In this document: positions 7,423-15,735 of the stretch, one piece after another
Numbering within the stretch: position 1 is the stretch's first letter
How the letters are laid out: each line of letters opens with the position of its first letter
Assembly: GCA_021794655.1 (NCBI GenBank)
Contig: JAJYQJ010000058.1
Location: 1 to 33,567 of the forward strand
Reading direction: 5' to 3'
Length of the DNA: 33,567 nucleotides
DNA from: Actinomycetes bacterium
GTDB taxonomy: Bacteria > Actinomycetota > Acidimicrobiia > Acidimicrobiales > RAAP-2
Position numbers and translations under genes: made by a program
Notes under the pieces: model-generated
Databases searched by the model: none
Told to the model about the DNA's origin: nothing
Seen by the model: the letters and a program-made list of their open reading frames with translations, nothing else

Positions 7423-10170
7423 ATGCCGACAGCTCGAATCTCGGTCCGCTCTCGCGTGGCGAAGCTGAATCGCTGGATGAGAACGTCGGACGCGAAGGCG
7501 GTTGTCGTCCTCGTCGTCGTGCCGGTGCTCATGTTTGTCGTGCCCGCGATTCTTGGGTACCCGGCAATTGCTGGAGACAACGCGATCCAGAACTTCCCAC
7601 TCAGGGTCCTGACCGGCCGGCAGATCGCCCAGGGCCACCTCCCGTTGTGGAACCCGTATCTGTGGTCGGGGAGTCCGTTGCTTGGTGCGATGAACTCCGG
7701 CTCGTTCTACCCGGGCACGATGTTGTTTGTGATCATGGCGCCGGTGGCGGCGTGGGTTGGCAATCTCTTGGTAGCGTTCTGGGCTGCGAGCCTCGGCCTC
7801 TACGCGTTGCTGAGGCAGTTCCGCCTTAGACCCCTAGCGTGCGTTCTGGCGGCGATCACGTATACGTACGCGGGTGCGATGTCTGGACAGTTGGTCCACC
7901 TGCCGATCGTCCAGGGGATCGCGTGGATGCCGCTCATGGTGCTGGCGCAGTACAAGCTGTCTTGGGCGGTACTCGCGACGGGGCCCACTCGAGGCGGTCG
8001 AGGCTCACGGTGGCGCTGGACGGTCTTGCTCGCAGGGGTGCTCGGTTTGGTGTTGTTGACGGGAGAGCCGAGATCGATGGCCGAAGCTGAGATCGTCGCG
8101 ACGGTTGTGACGTTCTGGCTCGTCCTGCGCCCGTATGGGGGGATGAAAGCCGTTGGGGTGCGCGCGAGGCTCATGTTTGTAGGTTTCGAGGCGCTCGCGT
8201 GCGTGTGGGCATCTGCACTCGGCGCCGCGCAGCTGTTGCCGGGGTGGCTGTTCATAAGGCTCTCCCAGCGCTCAGCTGAGACGTATGCGTACTTTGGGAC
8301 TGGATCGTTGCACCCGCAGTGGTCGGTGTTGATGCTTGTGCCGGATATCTTCGGCGGAGACGGGCTGCTCCACCAGCCGGTGTACTTCAACTCCTACAAC
8401 CTGCCAGAGGTCACGGGCTACGTTGGACTGCTCCCACTCGTTGCGACGGCGGTGCTCTTGACCCGCTCGTTCGGTCGTAGAAGGGATCCACGCTCCTCGG
8501 ACTGGGGCCTTTGGATGGTGCTCGCGGGACTCGGAGTTCTAATGGCGTTTGGCGAGTTCACGTGGTTCGGGGGCGTGTTCGGCCACATCCCGTTCTTCGA
8601 CCTCCTGCGCCTCCAGAGTCGAAATATCGCGATAGCAGACTTGGCGTTGGCGGCGCTGCTTGGCTTCTGGGTTGAGCGGGCACTTGAGAATCGGAACTTC
8701 GGCGATCGTAGATGGCGCAATTGGGTGGCTGTTGGGCCGCCTCTTTGTGCCCTTGCGCTCTGTGTGGCGGAGATCGTCGTACCGAGACGGCTCGAGACGG
8801 CGTTCGGGGCGGATAGCTTCGGGGCTCAGTTGGGGCGCGAACTACGGCCGTGGATAGCCGTTCAAGGCGTCCTGGCGGTCCTCGTGGTTGCGGCGATTCT
8901 CTGGTGGGCTCGGCTGTCTCCTCTAAGCAGGAGACGCGTCGTTGCGGGACTGGTTGCGTTAGACGTCGGACTCTTCGTAGCGTTCTCCTCCGTTGGACTC
9001 TCACCGGGATATGCCGATCTCGCGCCGTCTGCGCGCAGGGCGTCGGCGGTGTTCTTAAGCAACGGGCGTTTTGCGATCTATGACACTACGAGTATCAACG
9101 TGGACGCGTTGAGCTCGGTCGGACAGCCCGACTTGAACGTTATGACCGGTTATCCGAGCGTTCAAGGGTACGGATCTATTCTTTCGAGTGACTACAGGTT
9201 GGCGACGGGCACCCATGATCTAGACACGCTGGACCCGTGTGCTCTCGCGAAAGGCGCGTTCGTGCCGCTACGCCTCTCCTCCCTTCTGACGTTGCCGACC
9301 TTCTTGGCTCCAAAGGCCTTAAGTGGTGTAAGTGGTGTGCATCATCAAAGAAGCGCCGGTAGCTGCCCTGGGGCAAGCGAGCCGGGCAACGCGAGCGGAC
9401 GAACGTTCTACTTCGGGCAGGTCCTAAAGGTCACGAGCGTCGAACTCGTCGAAAAGTTGAGTTCCGGGCCTGCTCAGGCGTTTAAGCTGCCAAGGATCGG
9501 CATAGTGACGCCTCGGGGATCTACGATATGGCCGGCCGTTTCCGTGGCGTCTCGCTCCGCCGGCGCCTTTACTGCGAGACTTGCGAGTGCGGTCGGTGGT
9601 GTCGGGCTCGTCGTTGCGGGGGGGTCTTTCAGAGCTGTCTCTGACCGTTCCGAGGTTACCGCTCAAGGAGTGCACTACGCGATGGACGGCGTGTTGCAGG
9701 ACGCACTCGACGTGAACGGCTGGCGGTTCTCAGGAAATTGGCGTGGATTCTCTCGATTCTTGCATCCTGTGATCTATCCACCGGCGTGGATAGCGGGTCG
9801 GCCGCGTGGCGCAGAGGTCACTCAGGTGTCGACAAGCGACACGGGGTCGGCCGTAGAGACTGTGAAGAGTCGTCGCGCTGTCACGGTCGTGAGGAGCGAG
9901 GCCTACTTGAAAGGCTGGACTGTAACGGCGCGCTCTTTAATAGATGGTCGATCGATGGAGTTGACCGTCTTTCCGGTTGGACTTGTGCAAGGTGTTCGCC
10001 TCCCTGCTGGCGCCTGGAAGCTCACGTACTCCTACGAGGCCCCAGGGATCAAGAGAGGACTTCTTGGAACCGGCTTAGGGTTGATTGGAATGCTCGTAGC
10101 CGCCGCCGTGTACTTCTGGAATAGAGGAGCGACTTCGAGGCGATCTAGAAGAGAGGTGACTGGCCGCTAG
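7423..10170 (+). CDS. Large YfhO-like multispanning membrane protein
   Basis: Translation from ATG 7423 gives 915 residues. The start GDNAIQNFPLRVL...GQIA-type region followed by LPLWNPYLWSGSPLLG is typical of the YfhO family (a glycosyltransferase-fold membrane protein). Roughly ten or more hydrophobic segments are visible between residues about 25 and 550, then a large soluble, probably extracytoplasmic region, and a last membrane segment near 885-905 followed by a basic tail. B. subtilis YfhO has been tied to sugar modification of cell-wall polymers; a similar envelope role here is inference. The longer in-frame extension to 7255 overlaps the peptidase gene and reads as Arg-rich non-conserved sequence, so it is rejected. 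Confidence 0.85.
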   Translation: MPTARISVRSRVAKLNRWMRTSDAKAVVVLVVVPVLMFVVPAILGYPAIAGDNAIQNFPLRVLTGRQIAQGHLPLWNPYLWSGSPLLGAMNSGSFYPGTMLFVIMAPVAAWVGNLLVAFWAASLGLYALLRQFRLRPLACVLAAITYTYAGAMSGQLVHLPIVQGIAWMPLMVLAQYKLSWAVLATGPTRGGRGSRWRWTVLLAGVLGLVLLTGEPRSMAEAEIVATVVTFWLVLRPYGGMKAVGVRARLMFVGFEALACVWASALGAAQLLPGWLFIRLSQRSAETYAYFGTGSLHPQWSVLMLVPDIFGGDGLLHQPVYFNSYNLPEVTGYVGLLPLVATAVLLTRSFGRRRDPRSSDWGLWMVLAGLGVLMAFGEFTWFGGVFGHIPFFDLLRLQSRNIAIADLALAALLGFWVERALENRNFGDRRWRNWVAVGPPLCALALCVAEIVVPRRLETAFGADSFGAQLGRELRPWIAVQGVLAVLVVAAILWWARLSPLSRRRVVAGLVALDVGLFVAFSSVGLSPGYADLAPSARRASAVFLSNGRFAIYDTTSINVDALSSVGQPDLNVMTGYPSVQGYGSILSSDYRLATGTHDLDTLDPCALAKGAFVPLRLSSLLTLPTFLAPKALSGVSGVHHQRSAGSCPGASEPGNASGRTFYFGQVLKVTSVELVEKLSSGPAQAFKLPRIGIVTPRGSTIWPAVSVASRSAGAFTARLASAVGGVGLVVAGGSFRAVSDRSEVTAQGVHYAMDGVLQDALDVNGWRFSGNWRGFSRFLHPVIYPPAWIAGRPRGAEVTQVSTSDTGSAVETVKSRRAVTVVRSEAYLKGWTVTARSLIDGRSMELTVFPVGLVQGVRLPAGAWKLTYSYEAPGIKRGLLGTGLGLIGMLVAAAVYFWNRGATSRRSRREVTGR

Positions 10171-10191
10171 TTGCTCGCTAGGGTCTTACCC

Positions 10192-11001
10192 ATGAAGAGA
10201 GTTTGCGTTGTAGGAGCAGGGGGCAAGATGGGTAAAGAGGTCTGCCGAGCGGTCACCGACGCGGACGATCTCGACCTCGTAGCGGTGGTGGATCCGACGA
10301 TCGAGGAGGGCTCCGTCGTCGAATCGATCGGGGGAAGCAGTGGCTCCCTAGTGGCGGTGGGCAACTTGAATGAGGTGGATCCATCCGGTATCGACGTAGC
10401 GGTGGACTTCACCCACGCGTCCCAAGCGCGAGAGAGTTTGAGCTGGTGTGCGCAGAACGGAGTACACGTCGTGGTTGGCACCTCGGGCCTGACGGACGAC
10501 GACGTCGTATGGGCAAGGCAACACTTTAGCTCAGGAAGCGCTAATGCGATGCTGATCTCGAACTTTGCGATCGGGGCCGTCTTGTTGATGCGGCTGTGCG
10601 AGATAGCGGCGCCGCTGATGGACGGTGTGGAGATCGTAGAGCTACACCACGACGCTAAACGTGATGCGCCCTCTGGCACTGCGATGCAGACTGCGGCGCG
10701 GATCGCAGCAGCGCGCGCAACTGCCGGACTCGATGAGTTTGTTGCAGATCCCGCTTCACTCACCGTCGTAGACGGTGCACGCGGAGGTGTCGGACCTGGT
10801 GGAATTCGCATTCATGCAGTTCGACTGCCCGGCCTCGTGGCCCACGAAGAAGTTGTGTTCGGTGCACTCGGCCAGAGCCTGACGGTCCGCCATGACTCCT
10901 ACGACAGGAAGTCCTTTATGCCCGGTGTGCTCTTGGCGACGAGGCGCGTTTCAGATACGCCGGGTCTGACACTTGGTCTGGAGTCGCTCCTTGGAGTCTG
11001 A
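10192..11001 (+). CDS. dapB: 4-hydroxy-tetrahydrodipicolinate reductase
   Basis: DapB reduces the product of DapA with NAD(P)H in lysine and diaminopimelate synthesis. The N-terminal nucleotide-binding motif VVGAGGKMG starts at residue 6. The catalytic and substrate-binding block ELHHDAKRDAPSGTA is intact, followed by GGVGPGGIRIHAVRLPG. The length from ATG 10192 is 269 residues, slightly longer than typical actinobacterial DapB. TAGGGT at 10179-10184 lies 7 bases before the ATG, and no Shine-Dalgarno is present, so the mRNA may be leaderless. The first TetR-type regulator overlaps its 3' end. The partner dapA lies about 4 kb downstream on the same strand. Confidence 0.95.
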   Translation: MKRVCVVGAGGKMGKEVCRAVTDADDLDLVAVVDPTIEEGSVVESIGGSSGSLVAVGNLNEVDPSGIDVAVDFTHASQARESLSWCAQNGVHVVVGTSGLTDDDVVWARQHFSSGSANAMLISNFAIGAVLLMRLCEIAAPLMDGVEIVELHHDAKRDAPSGTAMQTAARIAAARATAGLDEFVADPASLTVVDGARGGVGPGGIRIHAVRLPGLVAHEEVVFGALGQSLTVRHDSYDRKSFMPGVLLATRRVSDTPGLTLGLESLLGV

Positions 11002-11581
11002 TAAGAGGCGAGGTCCAAGACAAGAGGTTCGTGAACGTATCTTGCGAGCGACGTACGACTGCGTTGGGTTGTTCGGGTTATCCAAGACGACGATCGAGGA
11101 TGCGGCGCGCCACGCAGGGGTGTCGAGGGCGACGGTTTACAGGTACTTCCCCGGAGGGCGTGATGAGCTGATGAAGGAAGTGGTCACTTGGGAGTATTGG
11201 AGGTTCTTCATGCGGCTCTACGAGGAGATCCGGTCCTGTGACTCGTTGGAGGAGTTAATGGAGCGCGCTTTGATGCTCGCCCACAAAGCGATAACGGAAC
11301 ACGAGGTGCTCCAACGCTTGGTAGCTACGGAACCAGAAGTCCTGCTCCATACCCTTACGACCGAGAGTGCGGGCACTCAAGAGCTCATAGCGGCGTTCTT
11401 GAAGCCGTACTTGGAGATGCACGGGTTGAACCCTAGGGTAGACGTGGATGAAGCTGCCGACTTCCTGGCCCGAATGGTCCTTTCTTACATCTCTGCTCCA
11501 GGAAGATGGGACTTAGCGGATCGAGAGCAAGTCTCAAAGCTGGTGAGAGCAGAGCTACTGGCCGGAGTGGTCCAACGTTAG
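10991..11581 (+). CDS. TetR/AcrR-type transcriptional regulator (first of two)
   Basis: The N-terminal helix-turn-helix shows TTIEDAARHAGVSRATVYRYFPGGRDELMKEV, the standard TetR DNA-recognition region. The ligand-binding C-terminal domain is not specific enough to name an inducer. The start TTG at 10991 is preferred because GGAG at 10980-10983 lies 7 bases upstream; TTG 10973 is an alternative. The gene overlaps the end of dapB by 11 bases, so it is probably co-transcribed with dapB. The recognition helix and the FPGG turn closely resemble the second TetR gene at 12773, which suggests the two are paralogues or share a ligand class. Confidence 0.88.
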   Translation: MESDKRRGPRQEVRERILRATYDCVGLFGLSKTTIEDAARHAGVSRATVYRYFPGGRDELMKEVVTWEYWRFFMRLYEEIRSCDSLEELMERALMLAHKAITEHEVLQRLVATEPEVLLHTLTTESAGTQELIAAFLKPYLEMHGLNPRVDVDEAADFLARMVLSYISAPGRWDLADREQVSKLVRAELLAGVVQR

Positions 11582-11702
11582 CTTTGAGTGCCCGGCGCGA
11601 CTTGGGTCATAGGGGTCTTTTGAAACCTGGCCGGGGCGTCCTGCAATTGCGACAGAGACTATATAGAGTGATGGATTACCACGGTGGTTTGGGAGAGACG
11701 AC

Positions 11703-11981
11703 ATGGGCGACAGCTACGACACTGCGATGGGACTTCTTAACGAGGCAGCTACTGCACTTGAGGCAGCGTCTGGTGCGTGTGAAGAGCCGGGGGACGCCTC
11801 CGACCTTCTATCGCTCGCTGACAGGATTCGTTCGTATCTGAGCACGAGCCGGCCGACGACGCCACTTGGCATGCCGAGAATCTCCTCGAGTGGCAGTACG
11901 CTGTCAGAAGAGATGGTGATCCGGCGCAACGGCCAAGACGACCGCGGCCACGTTCGTATCGTTCCGCAACGGTCGCAGTGA
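11703..11981 (+). CDS. Small protein of unknown function, 92 residues
   Basis: I do not recognise this protein. The first 47 residues look helical and acidic (MGDSYDTAMGLLNEAATALEAASG, then LLSLADRIRSYL). The rest is polar and probably disordered, ending in VRIVPQRSQ. A plausible Shine-Dalgarno, GGGAGAG, lies about 8 bases before the ATG. TATATA at about 11660 could be a -10. The gene converges on the minus-strand secreted protein, with 4 bases between the two stops. Confidence 0.6.
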   Translation: MGDSYDTAMGLLNEAATALEAASGACEEPGDASDLLSLADRIRSYLSTSRPTTPLGMPRISSSGSTLSEEMVIRRNGQDDRGHVRIVPQRSQ

Positions 11982-11985
11982 ACTT

Positions 11986-12690
11986 TCAGCGAATCGATAG
12001 AAGGTGGACGATGTACCACTCGCCTCGCCAGGAGATCATCGACGCGATAGTGAACTGACCCGGAACGCCGGCGACGCTGTAGTGGACGACGGTGCCATAG
12101 ACCCTCCAGTACGAACCTTTGTTGTACTCGACTCCGGGGACTATCCACTCGGCCTGTCCCGGAGGCACGTCAACGCTGACGAACGTCGTAGAGGCGACAC
12201 TTGGGCCAAGTGAGCTGTGAAGGGTTGCGATGTCCTGGTTGTAGTAGTTGATCAAGCGGTTCTGATAGTCGGCTGCGGGATTGGGGATGGCCTTGACTTG
12301 TAGGTAAGCGCTCAACGGGAAGAATGCGGGGTAGGCGAGAGCGGGGTTGCCGGTAGCGACAGCTTTGATCAGATCGGTCATCTTCGCGATGAACGCGGGG
12401 TCTGTGGAACTTGGCATGACGTCTGTTTGAGGCAGGGTTCCTGGGTCAACGGTTGTCGTAGTCGTCGCAACCGGGGCAGTCGTAGTCGCTGGAGCTGCCG
12501 TGGTCACCCGCGTGAGTCTTGGGGAGGGGGTAGAAGAGCGGGCACTCGAGTTTGCAGGGTTGGCGTTCCCACCAGGAGCGCTACTGACCGGGATCTTCGG
12601 GGTTGGACTCAGCGCGACTCCCGTGATCACGGCGGCAATGAACAAGATGACCAGGGAGAATCTGCGCAACACCTTGTCAACGATACACAC
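11986..12690 (-). CDS. Secreted or membrane-anchored protein of unknown function with Thr/Pro/Ser linker
   Basis: The 234-residue product begins with basic residues and a hydrophobic stretch (RRFSLVILFIAAVITGVALS), a signal anchor or signal peptide without an evident lipobox Cys. Residues about 40-90 are a low-complexity Ser/Thr/Pro/Ala linker with TTTAPVATTTTTV. A folded domain of about 140 residues follows, with AYPAFFPLSAYLQVKAI and WRVYGTVVHY and ending in SWRGEWYIVHLLSIR. I do not recognise the domain, and the layout fits an exported actinobacterial protein. The start GTG 12690 lies 82 bases from the divergent TetR gene at 12773, so both may share the intergenic operator. Confidence 0.75.
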   Translation of the reverse strand: MCIVDKVLRRFSLVILFIAAVITGVALSPTPKIPVSSAPGGNANPANSSARSSTPSPRLTRVTTAAPATTTAPVATTTTTVDPGTLPQTDVMPSSTDPAFIAKMTDLIKAVATGNPALAYPAFFPLSAYLQVKAIPNPAADYQNRLINYYNQDIATLHSSLGPSVASTTFVSVDVPPGQAEWIVPGVEYNKGSYWRVYGTVVHYSVAGVPGQFTIASMISWRGEWYIVHLLSIR

Positions 12691-12735
12691 TGGATCGAGC
12701 GCCAGCCACGAAGAGCGTCCTCAGTTCCGAGCGCG

Positions 12736-12772
12736 TTGACAATGAAACATCGGGAGGTGTAATGTTTCAACT
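12736..12772 (+). promoter_or_regulatory. Promoter with overlapping inverted-repeat operator for the second TetR gene
   Basis: TTGACA (12736-12741), 16 bases, then TGTAAT (12758-12763) form a near-consensus promoter. TGAAACAT (12743-12750) and ATGTTTCA (12762-12769) are perfect 8-bp arms 11 bases apart, so they occupy the spacer and the -10. The -10 ends 9 bases before ATG 12773, which predicts a leaderless or very short leader. A bound TetR dimer would block the promoter, giving autorepression and perhaps control of the divergent minus-strand gene. Confidence 0.72.
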
Positions 12773-13516
12773 ATGGCGCCCGTGGAGCTGAGGGTGGTCG
12801 GACGTGACCTGCAGTCTGCCCCCCTTGATGCTGAGTCCCCTTCGACCCTCAGTTCCCGACCTACCTTGAGTTCCTTTTCGACTCTCAGTTCCCCTGGTGA
12901 TGGGGATTGCGGCAGCGCTCGTCTCTCGCGCATCGGAGGAGAGGAGCGATCCTCCACGAGGATCAAGATTGTCGACGCGGCACTCGAATGCATAGCGCGC
13001 CGGGGAATTCAAAAGACGAGAGTTGAAGAGATTGCACGAGTAGCTGGACTCTCCAGGGCAACCCTGTATAGAGCTTTCCCCGGAGGCAAAGACGACGTCC
13101 TAGAAGCGGTCGTCGGTACCGAGGTCGCTCGCCTTTTCGCGGCTCTTGGCGCCGCGATGGGTGAGGCGCACGATCTCGAAGATGTACTTGTGGCGGGCAT
13201 TTCAGAAGCGTCTCGTTGGATTAACGACCACGACGCTCTTTCGTACGTGATGGAAAACGAGCCGCAGTATATTCTTCCGCACTTGTCCTTTTCGAAGATG
13301 GATCAGCTGTTGTCGACAGCGAGTGGCTTTGCGGCTCCTTTTTTCATGCGCTGGCTCGACTCCGAACAGGCGTTACGCGTCGCGGAGTGGGCGATACGGA
13401 TCGTGATCTCTTATACCGGGTTTGGAGATCCGCCGTTTGACCTGGGAAGTCCTGAAGAGGCGAGGCATCTTGTAAAGACGTTCATTCTCCCCGGAGTCCT
13501 CGCACTCAAAGTTTGA
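12773..13516 (+). CDS. TetR/AcrR-type transcriptional regulator (second) with Ser-rich N-terminal extension
   Basis: The helix-turn-helix TRVEEIARVAGLSRATLYRAFPGGKDDVLEAV is preceded by about 60 residues not usual for TetR proteins, including a Ser-rich repetitive stretch (STLSSRPTLSSFSTLSS). The underlying DNA shows repeats of CTCAGTTCC, so the extension may have grown by slippage. A later start is possible, but the promoter and operator end exactly at ATG 12773, which supports this start. The C-terminal domain is a typical helical ligand-binding domain with no named ligand. The ferritin-like di-iron gene follows 55 bases after the stop and is a likely target or operon partner. Confidence 0.87.
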   Translation: MAPVELRVVGRDLQSAPLDAESPSTLSSRPTLSSFSTLSSPGDGDCGSARLSRIGGEERSSTRIKIVDAALECIARRGIQKTRVEEIARVAGLSRATLYRAFPGGKDDVLEAVVGTEVARLFAALGAAMGEAHDLEDVLVAGISEASRWINDHDALSYVMENEPQYILPHLSFSKMDQLLSTASGFAAPFFMRWLDSEQALRVAEWAIRIVISYTGFGDPPFDLGSPEEARHLVKTFILPGVLALKV

Positions 13517-13571
13517 AGCTGGGCCGTGCAATCAATATGGAAAATGGCAATTTGGGAAAGGGGAACTGGGT

Positions 13572-14729
13572 ATGGCTGTGTTGAGTCGTGGCGACGAAGA
13601 GATGCGTTCTAATATCGAGTTAATTGGCAGGAGTGACATAAACGACCTCGATGCGGCGCTTTCGCTGGTTGGTAGGCAAGAAGTCGGCGGCGCGCATCTC
13701 GTGGAGAACCGATGCCAGTCGGAGTTTACGTGGGACTACGACAAAGGAGCGCGGCCGAAACTGGACAAGCTCTACGAAAAGGCGAAGAAGGCACAGTGGA
13801 ACGCGGAGACCGATCTGCCGTGGGAGACCGACGTAGATCAGGAGAAGGTTGTCCTTGCGAACGCGGCCGTTACAGGAAACGACGCGAGGTGGGCCAATGC
13901 GGACCTGTCGGGGACGGTATTGGAGAAGTGGGACGACAAGGACTGGCTTCGCTTTGGAATCGAAAACCAGAACTGGACGCTCTCCCAGTTCATGCACGGC
14001 GAGCAGGGCGCTCTTATTTGCTCCGCGAAGATCGTCGAGACAGTTCCTTGGATTGACGCGAAGTACTACGCATCTACCCAAGTCATGGATGAGGCAAGGC
14101 ACGTGGAGGTTTTTTCGAAGTACCTAGACGAGAAGCTTTCTGGACACTATCCGATGAACGCGCACCTCGGACTCCTCCTTGATGACATAGTTCGCGACTC
14201 GAGATGGGATATTACGTATCTCGGTATGCAGATCATGGTGGAGGGCCTGGCGCTCGCTGCGTTCGGTTTCATCCATATGATGACCCAAGAACCACTGTTG
14301 AAGAAGCTGTTGCGATACGTGATGGCCGATGAAGCCCGTCACGTTGCGTTCGGCGTCTTAAGCCTTCAGGACTTTTATACTGGCTTGAACGCAGCCGAGA
14401 TCAGGGAGCGCCAAGAGTTCGCATTTGAATCGGCGGTCAGGTTACGCGACAGGCTGCTGTTTCAAGAGGTCTGGGAGCGGTTGGGGGTTCCCAAGGAGGA
14501 TGTATTAAAGGTCGTCTCCCAGGCGCCCGAGCGTGACGAGTTCCAGATACTTCTCTTCTCCAAGATCGTTCCTAACATTAAGAAACTGGGGCTACTGGAC
14601 GCAGGCGATGGATGGTTGCGAGACAGGTTCGGCGAACTCGGGGTGATTGCGTTCGAGAACTGGTCGGACTCCACACAAGAAGAAGATGCTTTTGCAGACG
14701 GGTCGCCAGTCGATAGACACGTTGCTTGA
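13572..14729 (+). CDS. Ferritin-like di-iron protein (R2/oxygenase type)
   Basis: The 385-residue protein has a clear carboxylate-bridged di-iron ligand set: E144 (GEQ), E174 and H177 (DEARH), E224 (VEG), E254 and H257 (DEARH). Two E-x-x-H pairs plus two single Glu in helices match the ribonucleotide reductase R2-like and N-oxygenase group of the ferritin-like superfamily. The WNAETDLPWETDVD block near residue 76 is, as I recall, typical of uncharacterised actinobacterial members. The substrate is unknown; O2-dependent oxidation or hydroxylation is inference. The start is supported by AAAGGGGAA about 8 bases upstream. It lies directly behind the second TetR gene, which suggests regulated expression in response to a small molecule or fatty compound. 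Confidence 0.82.
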   Translation: MAVLSRGDEEMRSNIELIGRSDINDLDAALSLVGRQEVGGAHLVENRCQSEFTWDYDKGARPKLDKLYEKAKKAQWNAETDLPWETDVDQEKVVLANAAVTGNDARWANADLSGTVLEKWDDKDWLRFGIENQNWTLSQFMHGEQGALICSAKIVETVPWIDAKYYASTQVMDEARHVEVFSKYLDEKLSGHYPMNAHLGLLLDDIVRDSRWDITYLGMQIMVEGLALAAFGFIHMMTQEPLLKKLLRYVMADEARHVAFGVLSLQDFYTGLNAAEIRERQEFAFESAVRLRDRLLFQEVWERLGVPKEDVLKVVSQAPERDEFQILLFSKIVPNIKKLGLLDAGDGWLRDRFGELGVIAFENWSDSTQEEDAFADGSPVDRHVA

Positions 14730-14802
14730 GTCTCTTCTCGAGCGAACAGATCCCGGATAACTCCCTTGTGGCGGTCGGGGTCGCCGGGTGCATAACTGCT
14801 GA

Positions 14803-14817
14803 TAGCCTGAGTTGGTA
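14803..14817 (+). promoter_or_regulatory. -10-like TAGCCT before dapA
   Basis: TAGCCT (14803-14808) ends 9 bases before ATG 14818 in a gap without a Shine-Dalgarno. The same TAGCCT-N9-start arrangement recurs before ftsK. Confidence 0.4.
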
Positions 14818-15735
14818 ATGATGCCGTTAACTTCGCAACCTCGATTTGGAGCCGTTATCACCGCGATGGTGACGCCCTTTGACGACGATGGCGCGATCGA
14901 CTTAGATAGCGCTGCTTCGCTGGCTAGGTGGCTGGTCAACCACGGGAGCGACGGTCTTGTGTTGAGCGGAACTACCGGCGAAGGCCCTGTTTTGAGCGAC
15001 GGAGAGAGGATCGAGTTGTGGAGGTGCGTCGCCGGGGCGGTGACGGTGCCCGTGATAGCGGGGACCGGTACTAACGACACACGTCATTCAGTGAAGCTGA
15101 CCGAGGAGGCGACGGCCGCCGGGGTCGACGGCGTCTTGGTTGTTACCCCGTACTACAACCGCCCGTCACAAGCTGGGCTCTACGAGCACTTCACCTCCGT
15201 AGCCGGATCGACCGATCTTCCAGTCGTTCTCTACGATATTCCTGTGAGAACCGGGCGAAGGATAGACACGGACAACTTGGTGCGAATAGCGCGCGACTCT
15301 AACAACATCGTTGCGGTCAAGGATGCTACCGGCGACGTAGCGAGCGCGGCGAGGGTCATAGCGGACACTCCCGACGGGTTCGAGCTCTACAGTGGAGAAG
15401 ACTCGCTGACGCTGCCTCTTCTCGCGGTCGGAGCGGCTGGTGTGATAAGCGTCGCATCTCACTGGGCGGGTCAAGAGTTTGGCGACATGATCGCGAGTTT
15501 CTGGAACGGCGACAACGACGCGGCGCGCGAGCAAAACGCGAAACTGATACCGTCGTATCGATTCGAGTCGACCGAGAAGTTCCCGAACCCGTTGCCGGTG
15601 AAGGCCGCGTGCAGGGCCATGGGGTTAGGGGTAGGCCAGTGTCGACCCCCTATGGGAGCTGCCCCGACAGAACTCGTTGAAGAGGCGAGACGCGTCGTTG
15701 AGGACCTCTCGGACTCAACGTCGCGGGGTGAATGA
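14818..15735 (+). CDS. dapA: 4-hydroxy-tetrahydrodipicolinate synthase
   Basis: DapA condenses pyruvate with aspartate semialdehyde through a Schiff base, the first committed step to diaminopimelate and lysine. Visible active-site features are GTTGE (T52, T53), YYNRP near residue 112, Y139 (LYDIPVRTG) and the Schiff-base lysine K168 (VAVKDATGD). GEDSLTLPLLAVGAAGVISV follows. The length of 305 residues is normal. TTG 14812 and ATG 14821 are alternative starts; ATG 14818 was chosen for its position behind TAGCCT. Its stop overlaps the rnj start, so the two are probably one transcript. Confidence 0.96.
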   Translation: MMPLTSQPRFGAVITAMVTPFDDDGAIDLDSAASLARWLVNHGSDGLVLSGTTGEGPVLSDGERIELWRCVAGAVTVPVIAGTGTNDTRHSVKLTEEATAAGVDGVLVVTPYYNRPSQAGLYEHFTSVAGSTDLPVVLYDIPVRTGRRIDTDNLVRIARDSNNIVAVKDATGDVASAARVIADTPDGFELYSGEDSLTLPLLAVGAAGVISVASHWAGQEFGDMIASFWNGDNDAAREQNAKLIPSYRFESTEKFPNPLPVKAACRAMGLGVGQCRPPMGAAPTELVEEARRVVEDLSDSTSRGE

